A stretch of DNA of 64,000 nt, from contig JANLVI010000012.1 in the NCBI GenBank assembly GCA_031363915.1, positions 186,001-250,000 of the forward strand, in the 5' to 3' direction. Under the pieces are notes generated by a model. The model ran no database searches. It was not told the DNA's origin and saw only the letters and a program-made list of their open reading frames with translations. Both the position numbers and the translations under genes were made by a program. Every line of letters begins with the position of its first letter. Within the stretch, counting starts at the first letter, position 1. The DNA comes from JANLVI01 sp031363915 (GTDB lineage: Bacteria > Vulcanimicrobiota > Vulcanimicrobiia > Vulcanimicrobiales > Vulcanimicrobiaceae). Shown one piece after another: positions 26,566-35,246 of this stretch.

Positions 26566-27461
26566 GCGTTAGTAAGGAAACCCTCCTTCTGTACGGCAAC
26601 TGTCAGGCGGCCGCGCTCGCACACATATTCAGCTCCGATCCGACGGTTACGGCTGCGTATGACGTGCGCTATTACCCGAGCTTCGATGACCGCGCGCCGG
26701 GCTCAAAGGAATTGACAGCTGGTGTCGTTGCGTCGATCGGTCTTTTTATCAAACAATTCGATCCGGTACCATTCCCCTATGCGAACCTAATTCCGAGCGC
26801 GGTGCCAACGTTAACGTTTCCCTCGATCGACTTACATTTGTTGTGGCCACTCTCGGTTCAGAACGTTTATAATGACCAACCCACGCCCGATCGCCCGTGG
26901 GGACGATTCCCTATGGGCGATCGAGTGATCCTCGATTGCGTGGAACGTGGACTCGGTGTCGCCGACACGCTTGCCTACTACGAGCGTTCGTCGATATCGC
27001 ACCTTCCCGAGCTCAATCGTTATGCGGCTATGGAACGAGCTCGATTACAGATGCGTGAAACCAAGTGCGATGTGGCGATGAGTGATTACGTGTTCGAACG
27101 TTTTTGGCGTGAGAACTTATTTTGGACGTTCAATCATCCAACGATGGGCCTATTGCGTGAACTTACGCATCGACTACTCTCAGTCGCGTCGGACCGGGGA
27201 TACCCACTTCCCGGCGCGACGCTCGATAGAACCTTGGACACGCTTGGTTCTGACGGCCCGCTCGCGTTCTTGCGCGTTCCAATTCACCCTCACATTGTCG
27301 AACATTTTGGAATGGACTGGTATCGGCATGAATCGGGCCGCGACTTCGGACTTCGAATGCAGGCGCCAACGACCACGGACGAATATTTTCGCGACATGAC
27401 CCAATCCGCGATCGATATTCGCGATGCGCGTCAAAGCGTTCGCGTGTCGCACGGTGATTGA
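26562..27461 (+). CDS. WcbI-like polysaccharide biosynthesis putative acyltransferase
   Basis: A 299-residue protein from ATG 26562; a longer in-frame version would run through the carrier-protein gene. The N-terminal YGNCQAAALAHIF (residues 11-23) is the GNCQ signature of the WcbI family. The founding member, from the Burkholderia capsule locus, has been proposed to be an acetyl- or acyltransferase on the capsule sugar. A later LWPLSVQNVYNDQPTPDRPW block and an FNHPT segment also fit the family. Placed directly after an acyl-AMP ligase and its ACP, it is the likely transferase that moves the acyl group onto the glycan. This role is inferred from context. Confidence 0.75.
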   Translation: MSVSKETLLLYGNCQAAALAHIFSSDPTVTAAYDVRYYPSFDDRAPGSKELTAGVVASIGLFIKQFDPVPFPYANLIPSAVPTLTFPSIDLHLLWPLSVQNVYNDQPTPDRPWGRFPMGDRVILDCVERGLGVADTLAYYERSSISHLPELNRYAAMERARLQMRETKCDVAMSDYVFERFWRENLFWTFNHPTMGLLRELTHRLLSVASDRGYPLPGATLDRTLDTLGSDGPLAFLRVPIHPHIVEHFGMDWYRHESGRDFGLRMQAPTTTDEYFRDMTQSAIDIRDARQSVRVSHGD

Positions 27462-28026
27462 CTTTCTGCGCGGGAAGCTGCGTGCGGTTCCACTATCAGA
27501 AATCGTGTACTCGCAAGTTGAAGCGCTCGGACTTGGCCTTGTGTCGTGGATTCCAGGCGTCCCGGGTTTCATCGCGAGGTACGCCGCTGCGCGCTGCCTC
27601 TTTCGGCGTATCGGCGGATTCTGCTGGATTCAGCACGGTGTAACGTTCGTGAGTACGAACCGTCTGACCGTTGGGAGTCATTTCGGTGTTAATACCGGCT
27701 CGTACATCAACGCGGTAGGTACGATTACGATGGGCGATTACGTGCTTATTGGTTCGAATGTGACGATTTCCTCAGGTCAGCATCCAATCGACGGAACGCT
27801 TACACCCGTATATGCACGGCCGGTTGTTCCGAAACCGATTGTCATCGAAAACGACGTCTGGATTGGGGCCGGATCGGTGATCATGCCGGGCGTCACATTG
27901 CGGAAGGGTACCGTCGTGGGCGCGAATTCGGTCGTAACGAAAGATACCGAATCGTATGCGGTAGTCGCTGGAGCGCCGGCGCGAAAATTGCGGTCACGTC
28001 TCGCCGACAACGAGCAACAGCTATAA
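27424..28026 (+). CDS. Left-handed beta-helix (hexapeptide) acyltransferase
   Basis: A 200-residue protein of the maltose/serine O-acetyltransferase superfamily. Hexapeptide repeats run through FGVNTGSYINAVGTI and GDYVLIGSNVTI, the catalytic-type histidine is in SSGQHPI (about residue 120), and a second helix has VWIGAGSVIMPGVTL and VVGANSVVTKDT with a closing AGAPARKL. It transfers an acetyl or other acyl group from CoA to a sugar hydroxyl or amine. It overlaps the WcbI-like gene by 38 bases. That overlap is long but the start is supported by an intact N-terminus. It closes the operon before a convergent gene. Confidence 0.85.
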   Translation: MRVKAFACRTVIDFLRGKLRAVPLSEIVYSQVEALGLGLVSWIPGVPGFIARYAAARCLFRRIGGFCWIQHGVTFVSTNRLTVGSHFGVNTGSYINAVGTITMGDYVLIGSNVTISSGQHPIDGTLTPVYARPVVPKPIVIENDVWIGAGSVIMPGVTLRKGTVVGANSVVTKDTESYAVVAGAPARKLRSRLADNEQQL

Positions 28027-28066
28027 CCAAACATCCATATCGAGGACAATGAGATTGAGCGGCGAT

Positions 28067-28082
28067 CGCCGGATATCCGGCG
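28067..28082. terminator. Perfect 16-base palindrome between convergent genes
   Basis: CGCCGGATATCCGGCG can fold as a six-base-pair GC stem with a four-base loop. It lies in the short gap between the plus-strand acyltransferase stop (28026) and the minus-strand glycosyltransferase stop (28096). That is a natural place for a two-way terminator. No long T run follows on either strand, so an intrinsic terminator is only possible, and protein binding is an alternative. Confidence 0.3.
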
Positions 28083-28095
28083 GTGCGGGACTATC

Positions 28096-29040
28096 CTATT
28101 TTGAGCGCCGATGAATTCGTCTTACAATCGTATACGGGCTACTGCGGCTCTCTGAGAGTATGTTTGCGACATACATTCCGAAAATGCCGAGAATGAGGCT
28201 GATAAGGCCGCCGAAGAACCAAACCGAGACGATCACGGATGTCCAGCCATCAACGGAAACGCGCGATATCAGATAATGGACGATCAGATAGACGATCGCG
28301 ATTGCTGAGATTCCAGAAACCGCGATGCCGATGAAAAGAATGATGTAAAGCAACTTATCGGAATTTGTCGAGATGTATCGCACCGCCATGTCGACCCTGC
28401 GCGCCAGCGAATACGTTGTGGGCGAGTTCGAGTGCTTCGTTACAACGTATGGCGTCTGCGAGAAACCCACCATGACGAAGAGATGTCCTAGCGTCAATTC
28501 GCGCTGGCGGTGTTCTACGAGCGCGTTGACGTAATCACGCGTCATCAGACGAGCTGTGATTGAATTGGGTGGAAGCTTCTGATTACTCAGCGAGTTCGCG
28601 AGCCAGAAAAACGCTTCGCCGGAGACTCGTTCGAAAAGGCTGCCTTTGCGCGTGGCCTGAACGCCGAACACGACGTCCGTACCAGTTTGCTGCATTCTTT
28701 CGAAAAAGGGCCTTATGAACTCGGGATCTTCCTCAAGATCGCTGTCGATCAAGAAAATGAGTTCACCGGTAGCCTCCGCGAGGCCAGTCATGATCGCACG
28801 ATGATGACCGAAGTTCCGAGAGAGGTCGACGATAGCGATGCGCGGATCGCTCTCATAAAGCATAAGTGCTTTCTGTAAGCTATCGTCGGGCGAACCATCG
28901 TTGACTAAAACGAGTTCTATGTCCTGAAATAGCGCCTCGGCTGCCGTAAAGCACCGGCGCGTGAACTCGACTATTGTATCGCTCGAGCGATACAGTGTTG
29001 CCACGATAGAAAGTTTAAGGTCGCTGCGTTTGTCAATCAT
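28096..29040 (-). CDS. Family 2 glycosyltransferase with two C-terminal membrane helices (GtrB/ArnC-like)
   Basis: A 314-residue enzyme: SIVATLYRSSDTIVEFTRR, VNDGSPDDS, and the metal site LIDSDLEEDPEFI. Two membrane helices follow near residues 230-255 and 265-290. This is the layout of GtrB, ArnC and other enzymes that place a sugar on undecaprenyl phosphate at the inner face of the membrane. It is the last gene of the minus-strand operon that includes a sugar transaminase, an amidohydrolase and an ATP-grasp ligase. By context its donor may be a decorated amino sugar nucleotide. The stop of the ATP-grasp gene overlaps its start by four bases. Confidence 0.86.
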   Translation of the reverse strand: MIDKRSDLKLSIVATLYRSSDTIVEFTRRCFTAAEALFQDIELVLVNDGSPDDSLQKALMLYESDPRIAIVDLSRNFGHHRAIMTGLAEATGELIFLIDSDLEEDPEFIRPFFERMQQTGTDVVFGVQATRKGSLFERVSGEAFFWLANSLSNQKLPPNSITARLMTRDYVNALVEHRQRELTLGHLFVMVGFSQTPYVVTKHSNSPTTYSLARRVDMAVRYISTNSDKLLYIILFIGIAVSGISAIAIVYLIVHYLISRVSVDGWTSVIVSVWFFGGLISLILGIFGMYVANILSESRSSPYTIVRRIHRRSK

Positions 29041-30233
29041 GCAACGGTGATCCGAACCAGGGCTCGCGCGCGCGCTACAATGGCTTCGACGTCAGCCCGT
29101 TCGTCGCCGACGGCGACCAGATATGCCGGGCGTGCGCGGTCGTTGTCGACACCGGCGAATCGATCGCCGACAGAAATCTCGACAGCAATTTCGGCGATTC
29201 CTCGTAGTTCGCGCGCTTCCTCGACACCCTCGATCGCTTGGACTGTGCCGACCGGGACGTCGAAGAAATCCAGGACTGCGGCTCGTGGTTTTGAGGTCGG
29301 CGCCGGCCATTTGGTCGTATCACCCAGGCAGTAGTTTAAATACAACTGCGGTAGTGGGACGCTCGACACGTGGGGCGCGATATGACTGTAAATGCGTGAT
29401 CCGCCTCCGCGTGCGGCGATTTCGACTAAACGAACCCGACCATCTGGCGAGACGATAAATTCTGCGTGCGTGACGCCCGTCCGCAAGCCGAGCGCCCGAA
29501 TCACGGCAGCGTTGCACGCCTCTATTACGCGAACGATTGTCGGGCTCACTGCTGCCGGATACGTCAGCCGCGAGGCGATCTGCGGCTTCGCCGGATAATG
29601 TTCTTTGTCAGAGATCGCAAGAACAGACACACTGCCCTCAAAGCACATTGCCTCCACCGTTATCTCAGTGCCGATCATCCACTCCTCGATAAGCACTCCG
29701 CCTTCTAAAGACTGCGCTCGCGCTTTTTCGATCGCGACTGGCAACTCGGCTTGCATGTCAACTTTCTGCACGCCGCGGCTGGACTGACTATCAGTCGGCT
29801 TGACGACGCACGGAAAGCCAATGGCGCGAACGGCGGCGTCGCCTCGATCTTGCCGACTGAGGAAGGCAAAGCGTGGTCCGTCGATACCAGCGGCGTCGGT
29901 TGCCTCCCGCATCAAGCGCTTGTTCGTGAAGCGTCTCGCTGTCGAAAGACCGATCCCCGGCAACCCCATTTGCTCGGCGACGAAAGCTGCAGTCGGAACG
30001 CCGACATCCGTTGTATCGCAGAGCACACCGTCTACTTTGTGTCGCCGTGCCGCATCGAGGGTGCGCTCGACGTCGCGAATGTCTATTTGCTCGCAGATGT
30101 TGGCAAACGCAAAGCCCGGCGCATCAGGATACATGTCGCTGACGAGTACCGAATAGCCAAGTTCGCGAGCGAGCCGGATGGTCGGTATTTGCCATGCTCC
30201 GCCACCCAGAATATGGATGCGCTTGGTCTTCAC
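29037..30233 (-). CDS. ATP-grasp ligase
   Basis: A 398-residue protein of the ATP-grasp superfamily, carboxylate-amine/thiol ligase type. A pre-ATP-grasp domain (ILGGGAWQIPTIRLARELGY) is followed by the nucleotide-binding parts GFPCVVKPTDSQSSRGV, VLIEEWMIGTEITVEAM and the metal site RLVEIAARGGGS. These enzymes make an acyl phosphate and join it to an amine. Here it may attach an amino acid or other carboxylate to an amino sugar made by the co-transcribed transaminase. It overlaps the following glycosyltransferase and sits five bases after the aminotransferase. The substrate pair is not known. Confidence 0.82.
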   Translation of the reverse strand: MKTKRIHILGGGAWQIPTIRLARELGYSVLVSDMYPDAPGFAFANICEQIDIRDVERTLDAARRHKVDGVLCDTTDVGVPTAAFVAEQMGLPGIGLSTARRFTNKRLMREATDAAGIDGPRFAFLSRQDRGDAAVRAIGFPCVVKPTDSQSSRGVQKVDMQAELPVAIEKARAQSLEGGVLIEEWMIGTEITVEAMCFEGSVSVLAISDKEHYPAKPQIASRLTYPAAVSPTIVRVIEACNAAVIRALGLRTGVTHAEFIVSPDGRVRLVEIAARGGGSRIYSHIAPHVSSVPLPQLYLNYCLGDTTKWPAPTSKPRAAVLDFFDVPVGTVQAIEGVEEARELRGIAEIAVEISVGDRFAGVDNDRARPAYLVAVGDERADVEAIVARARALVRITVA

Positions 30234-30238
30234 GCCGC

Positions 30239-31435
30239 TCAGTTACTAATCGACGTTGCATCAATGAAGCGCTTGATCTCAAGGAGTGCTCGCGTGATGT
30301 CATCGCTGCATTCCGTTCCAATAGAGACCCGGACGAATCGATCGCACGAGTTGCCGTAGCCGATTCCCGGCACGACGGCAATATGATATTCCTCGAGCAG
30401 TCTCGTGGCAAATTGCTCGGAAGTCAAGTTCGACGGATCGATACAAAGGAAGAAGTAGAACGTGCAGTCGCCGGGCGAACAAACCAGGCCGATCGATTCC
30501 ATGTAAGCCGCAATTCGTACGCGCTTATCGATCAACGCCGCAATCTGCGGCTTGGTGACATCGAGGATGCGCTCGAAGTGCTTTGCAATGTAGTACTCGA
30601 GAATCGTCGGCGCGCACGTCACAACGTGCTGTTGCACTTTGAGTATCTGATCGACGAGCGCCTCGCCTGCGATAACGTACCCCAACCGCCAGCCGGAGAT
30701 GCCGTAGTTCTTCGAGATGGAATTAAACACGACGACATTGGTTTTGTCTTCGTCGTAATGCGCGGTCGTGACGAAATTTCGATCCAAGGTAAAGTCGCTA
30801 TACGCCTCGTCAGAAAAGAGCCATAGGCCGTGACGCTTTGCGAGATCTACGAGCGCCCGTAGCTCTGCCGCACTATAGCGATAACCGGTTGGATTGTGGG
30901 GATTATTCACAATCAACACCTTGGTACGCGAGGTGACGTATCGTTCCCATCGTTCAATAGGTTCCGAATGGGGAATGCCGACGGCCGATCCGTGCGCGAG
31001 CCTAACTTGTTCGGTGTAACTAACCCAAGCAGGCTCCGGTATGAGAACCTCGTCGCCCGGATCGAGCACACAAAGTAGCGCCATGTAGATGGCGGCTTTC
31101 GAACCGGCAGTAATGAGGATTTCCCGTGCTGGGTCGACGCGCGCGCCGTACTGCGACCCGTAATATGCGGCGATACTCTCGCGCAGTTCCGGGATACCGC
31201 GCGAGTCGGAATAATGAAAGATCGCCGGATGCGGAAGGTCGCGGAAGTCGACTTCCGGCAGCTCGAAAAACGCTTCGCCCAAGCTGAGCACGCACAATTC
31301 GATACCGGCGCGCTTGAGATCGTATACCTTTGTATTGTACGCAATGGACATCGCTTCGACGATCCCGCACACGTTGGCCGAAAGTTCCGGGCGGGATACA
31401 AACGATGGTACGCTTTGAGATTTCAATTTGGTCAC
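30239..31435 (-). CDS. PLP-dependent aminotransferase, class I
   Basis: A 398-residue aspartate/aromatic aminotransferase-like enzyme. SDSRGIPELRESIAAYYG, ILITAGSKAAIYMALLC, VLIVNNPHNPTGY, LWLFSDEAYSDFTL and the PLP-lysine region SISKNYGISGWRLGY are all present. It should supply or consume an amino acid by transamination, or act as a beta-eliminating lyase. Its position between an amidohydrolase (four-base overlap) and an ATP-grasp ligase suggests that it makes the amino acid which the ligase then joins. That is context-based inference. Confidence 0.84.
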   Translation of the reverse strand: MTKLKSQSVPSFVSRPELSANVCGIVEAMSIAYNTKVYDLKRAGIELCVLSLGEAFFELPEVDFRDLPHPAIFHYSDSRGIPELRESIAAYYGSQYGARVDPAREILITAGSKAAIYMALLCVLDPGDEVLIPEPAWVSYTEQVRLAHGSAVGIPHSEPIERWERYVTSRTKVLIVNNPHNPTGYRYSAAELRALVDLAKRHGLWLFSDEAYSDFTLDRNFVTTAHYDEDKTNVVVFNSISKNYGISGWRLGYVIAGEALVDQILKVQQHVVTCAPTILEYYIAKHFERILDVTKPQIAALIDKRVRIAAYMESIGLVCSPGDCTFYFFLCIDPSNLTSEQFATRLLEEYHIAVVPGIGYGNSCDRFVRVSIGTECSDDITRALLEIKRFIDATSISN

Positions 31436-32184
31436 GATCGGACTCCTGCGGGATCGAACAGCCGTAATGCGTTACCGTAAACAATGTCCTCGAACTCGGT
31501 CGATGAAATATCCAGTGAGTCACAGATCGAGCGGAGAATCGAGAGTTGATGGCGGGGTGAGGCGAACGGGTAATCCGAGCCGAATACGATCCGCCGTTTA
31601 TCCGTGTAGCGAACGAGTTTACGCAAATCGGCTGCGACCGATGAATCGTTCAAATATTGCAGGCTAAGCGAGAGTTCGTAATGGACGTTCGTGAATTCGC
31701 GCAAATGGAAGAAATATTCGAGTAGACGATAGCCGCCGGAGTGCGCGATGACGAATCTTCGCTCGGGCAACCGCGAAAGCAGTAATACGATGCCCGCGAT
31801 GGACGGCTGGTGCTCGAGATCTGCGCCAAAGTAAAAAGCGTCGATAACGACAGGCAAATGCGCTGGAAGCGCCTCCAGCCGCGCGAGCATGAGCGGCCAA
31901 TCCCGTTCACTGAGTTTTGAAATGCGCGAGTGAATCTTCAGCGCGTCGATCCGGCCTGCTTGCGTCTCGGCCTGTACGAAACTAAATGCGTCGCTGGTAT
32001 CGACGATCAGCGTTATTCGATCGCCGCGCGTCCGTGCGGAATCGGCGGCTTCGCGATAGGTGCTTACTTCATTGAAAATGATATTTTTACGAGCTTTGGG
32101 GAGGTCGTAGTCGTCGAGGCCGCGGTCGACGTGAACGTGCGCGTCAAAAACGCGAGTCTGGTCATTGGTGTCGCTAGGGTTCAC
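31432..32184 (-). CDS. Metal-dependent amidohydrolase-like protein
   Basis: A 250-residue TIM-barrel protein of the amidohydrolase-2 type, at the short end for the family. The metal-site motif DAHVHVD is at the N-terminus, a barrel histidine appears in IAHSGGYRLLEYF, and the C-terminal aspartate is in VFGSDYPFASP. Family members hydrolyse or decarboxylate small carboxylated or acylated compounds. It overlaps the WecE-like gene and the class I aminotransferase by four bases each. Within this operon it could deacylate an amino sugar, as ArnD does by a different fold, but direct evidence is absent. Confidence 0.75.
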   Translation of the reverse strand: MNPSDTNDQTRVFDAHVHVDRGLDDYDLPKARKNIIFNEVSTYREAADSARTRGDRITLIVDTSDAFSFVQAETQAGRIDALKIHSRISKLSERDWPLMLARLEALPAHLPVVIDAFYFGADLEHQPSIAGIVLLLSRLPERRFVIAHSGGYRLLEYFFHLREFTNVHYELSLSLQYLNDSSVAADLRKLVRYTDKRRIVFGSDYPFASPRHQLSILRSICDSLDISSTEFEDIVYGNALRLFDPAGVRS

Positions 32185-33341
32185 ACCGTGTGGCTCGCGA
32201 GCGCCGAACGCTGCGGCGCAAAAGCTGTGATAGCATCGATCGTGCGTTCTTGGTCCTCAACGCTCAAGTCGTTGAAAAGTGGTAGACGCACCAGTCGATC
32301 GCTGCACGATTCCGTAACGGGCAAATCTCCATCTGCATATCCGAACGTTCTTCCGAATTCGGAAAGATGCAACGGTACGTAGTGAAAGACTGCATTTATC
32401 GAGCGTTCCTTGAGGTGCAAAATGAGCGCCTGTCGATCGGCCAGCGTGGGAAGCAGCATATAATACAGATGGTACGCTTGCTCGCAGTCGGCAGGTACCG
32501 TCGGTTGCATGACGCCGTTCGATGAAGCCCAGTCTCGCAGATCCCTGTGGTAGCGCTCCCAAATAGCCTTACGCCGCCGCTGAATCTCGTCACTTTGCTC
32601 GAGTTGAGCGTACAAGAAAGCCGCGAGTATGTCGCTTGGAAGGTACGACGAGCCAGGCTCGACCCAAGAATACTTGTCAATTAATCCGCGAAAGAAGCGG
32701 TTGCGATTGGTGCCTTTTTCGCGCACGATTTCCGCGCGTTCTATCCGCGCAGGATCGTTGATAATGAGAGCTCCGCCTTCGCCGCAAATCACGTTTTTAG
32801 TCTCGTGAAAACTTTGCGTGGCGAATATGCCGAATGAGCCGAGCGGCCGGCCGCGATATGCGCCAAAAAGTCCGTGCGCGTTGTCTTCCACCACGGGAAG
32901 GTTGTGGCGTTCCGCGATTTCCATGATCACGTCAAGGTCGCATGCAATTCCCGCATAATGCACCACGCAAATCGCGCGAGTTCGCGCCGTTATCGCCCGT
33001 TCGATCGCTCGTTCGTCGATATTCAGCGTATCGGGACGAACGTCCACAAAAACCGGGCGAGCGCCGCGCAAAACAAACGCATTTGCTGTGGAGACGAAGG
33101 TGAACGAGGGCATGATCACCTCGTCGCCAGGCACGATGTCGAGCAAGATTGCTGCCATCTCGATGGCGTGCGTGCACGACGTGGTCATAAGGGCCGCCGA
33201 GCTGCCGGTTAGCTCCGCAAGGCGGGCGTTGACGAGTTTCGTGTAGTGACCGTCACCCGATACGTGTCCGCGCGCGATCGCATCAGCGATGTATTCCGAT
33301 TCCCGGCCCATGATGACAGGCTTATTAAAAGGTACGCTCAT
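32181..33341 (-). CDS. rffA: dTDP-4-amino-4,6-dideoxygalactose transaminase (WecE/RffA-like)
   Basis: A 386-residue DegT/DnrJ family enzyme. It starts VPFNKPVIMGRESEYIADAI and continues MPSFTFVSTANAFVLRGARP, VEDNAHGLFGAYRG and the PLP-lysine block QSFHETKNVICGEGG, a signature specific to WecE. It converts a dTDP-4-keto-6-deoxyhexose to its 4-amino form using glutamate. The product feeds 4-amino sugars into surface glycans. It is the first gene of a tight five-gene operon running to 28096, so the later enzymes probably work on its product. No rmlA/rmlB-type enzymes for the keto-sugar are in the window. Confidence 0.9.
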   Translation of the reverse strand: MSVPFNKPVIMGRESEYIADAIARGHVSGDGHYTKLVNARLAELTGSSAALMTTSCTHAIEMAAILLDIVPGDEVIMPSFTFVSTANAFVLRGARPVFVDVRPDTLNIDERAIERAITARTRAICVVHYAGIACDLDVIMEIAERHNLPVVEDNAHGLFGAYRGRPLGSFGIFATQSFHETKNVICGEGGALIINDPARIERAEIVREKGTNRNRFFRGLIDKYSWVEPGSSYLPSDILAAFLYAQLEQSDEIQRRRKAIWERYHRDLRDWASSNGVMQPTVPADCEQAYHLYYMLLPTLADRQALILHLKERSINAVFHYVPLHLSEFGRTFGYADGDLPVTESCSDRLVRLPLFNDLSVEDQERTIDAITAFAPQRSALASHTV

Positions 33342-33412
33342 GGCTGAGGGTACCTTTCGTTCGTTCCGTCGAGAAGCCTCGCCGGGCGTTGGTCCCAGGC
33401 ACCGTGTAGCCC

Positions 33413-35092
33413 TTAGGATTTTCTCTCGACGACCGCTAGCGCGTAGGCGGGAAAAAGTTTGGGGTGATCCAGATCGTAGTGGTCAGCCTTCATTCGCGTG
33501 AGGACGAGTTTCATCATTGCGATCTGTTCGGTCGCGCCGAGGTAGCTGATGGCCCCACCATAGGTCAGCTTTCCGGCGACGTAGGAGGCCGATAGAACGG
33601 CATATCGTGCGTGATCGATGTCGGCCGGGAAAAATTCGATTTGACGGTTTGGGTAGAGGAGCGTCATGCCTGTTTCGATGCAGCTGACCTCGACGTTCGG
33701 AGGGACGGCAGCTCGCATGTCGTCGGCTTGTGCGGAGAGGGCGTCACGGTTCTGGCGATCGATGAGATACAAGCCCATTTGCTCTTTGAAACGGGCAGGG
33801 AATTTGTGGTCGATTTGCGCGGCACTAAAAACGTAGGACTGATAAGAGTTAGGATCCAGAACGCTCGAAAAAATCAGCAGCCCGATTGTTAGAACGTACG
33901 AAGCTACACGCACGTTACGCACGGCTACGTATCGGTTCAATCGTTTGAAGCCGACGAGCGCTGCCCAGACGAGCGCCGGAAAATAGAATGACGGGTAATG
34001 TGTGCTCCAGCCAACCTTCTCAGCTCCACCGATATTGCCCAAGATATTGGGCAGCATAAGAAGCAGCGCGATCATTGCCGCGCGCCAGGAAAAGAAAGCT
34101 AGTACGAGCAGCGCGCCATTGACGAGGAAGAAAATGCCAACGAGCTGGGGATACGAGGGCGTGTGGACGAGCGCGATGAGTCCTTCGATATTCGCCGGAA
34201 GAAACGATCCGTAATTTGCATTTCCGGAAACGACCGTTCGACCGAGTATAACGCTGTAAGTTAGCAGCGCGATCCCTAGTCCTAGTCGTAGCTTACGATC
34301 CTGTCCGAACGATTTCCAGTTTAGGAACGCATGCGAGAGGAGGAACAACCCACCCATCAGTGCCCCGCGTTCGTCGATGAGTGCGCAAACGATCGCGCTC
34401 GCGATCAGTCCGACACGCGCGGCAGTCTGAAATCGCCCCGCCGCGAAGAATTCGCTCGAGGCGAAGCACATAAGAACGAAGCCGGTTGTGATAAAAAGCC
34501 TGTCCGGGTAAAATTGCCCAAAGAGCAGGCCGTCGCCCCATGCCGGATGAGTGACGACAAGAAGGCAGAAGAGCAGCGCACCCACGATGGGTACGTTCGA
34601 GCTCCGCAGAGCAATGTATGCGGCCAGTAACATCCCGACGAACGCCAGCGCGTAAAAAAACATGATGACGTTTGCGACGGGAAAAAGCGCCGTGAAAACT
34701 GCGATTGGATAAAGAATGTAGTATGCATGCCCGAGAAACAGGCTGCGCGACTTGACCGGATTCACACGCCCGAAAAACCGACCAGGTTCTTTTGCGATCG
34801 TCGCCGTCGGCGTGCTAAGCGCGTTGTTCGTAAATATGAAATCAACCACGCTCGCTTGCACTTGACTGATAGCGTCACCGTGCTTGAGCACGTTCTCAGT
34901 AGCTTGAAAGAAAGTGGCGGTATCACCGAACCGCTGGTCTTGGCGAACGTTCTTGTAAGCTGTTATCGAAATAAGCAGCGCCAAAAAAAGTAGTCCGACT
35001 GCGATCACTTCGTACGCTCGGACCCGGTTTGTCTTCTGGTTCCAACGTTCGCGTAGCAATGCGCCCATGTTGTTCATCCCCGAGGCTGCCAC
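33413..35092 (-). CDS. Polytopic membrane protein, DUF2079-like
   Basis: A 559-residue protein with about twelve hydrophobic helices and a soluble C-terminal segment of about 130 residues (VPPNVEVSCIETGMTLLYPN). The first external loop contains FGDTATFFQATENVLKHGD, and an aspartate-bearing loop follows the first helix as in GT-C glycosyltransferases; DUF2079 proteins share this layout. It may transfer a polyprenyl-linked sugar on the outer face of the membrane, like ArnT. It lies 71 bases upstream of the WecE operon on the same strand. Starts at 35077 or 35068 are also possible because two more ATGs follow closely. Confidence 0.68.
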   Translation of the reverse strand: MAASGMNNMGALLRERWNQKTNRVRAYEVIAVGLLFLALLISITAYKNVRQDQRFGDTATFFQATENVLKHGDAISQVQASVVDFIFTNNALSTPTATIAKEPGRFFGRVNPVKSRSLFLGHAYYILYPIAVFTALFPVANVIMFFYALAFVGMLLAAYIALRSSNVPIVGALLFCLLVVTHPAWGDGLLFGQFYPDRLFITTGFVLMCFASSEFFAAGRFQTAARVGLIASAIVCALIDERGALMGGLFLLSHAFLNWKSFGQDRKLRLGLGIALLTYSVILGRTVVSGNANYGSFLPANIEGLIALVHTPSYPQLVGIFFLVNGALLVLAFFSWRAAMIALLLMLPNILGNIGGAEKVGWSTHYPSFYFPALVWAALVGFKRLNRYVAVRNVRVASYVLTIGLLIFSSVLDPNSYQSYVFSAAQIDHKFPARFKEQMGLYLIDRQNRDALSAQADDMRAAVPPNVEVSCIETGMTLLYPNRQIEFFPADIDHARYAVLSASYVAGKLTYGGAISYLGATEQIAMMKLVLTRMKADHYDLDHPKLFPAYALAVVERKS

Positions 35093-35246
35093 GCGAAATC
35101 GAGTCGAAACGACGAGTTTTGAAGCATAAAAAACGACAAGAGCGGCTGGTAATCGGCCACTTCAGCAATGCGGAACACAACTCGTGCGATTTTGCCAGAG
35201 GTTCTTTTTACCTTCTTCTGAGAATCGGGGGCACAAAGAAATGAGA

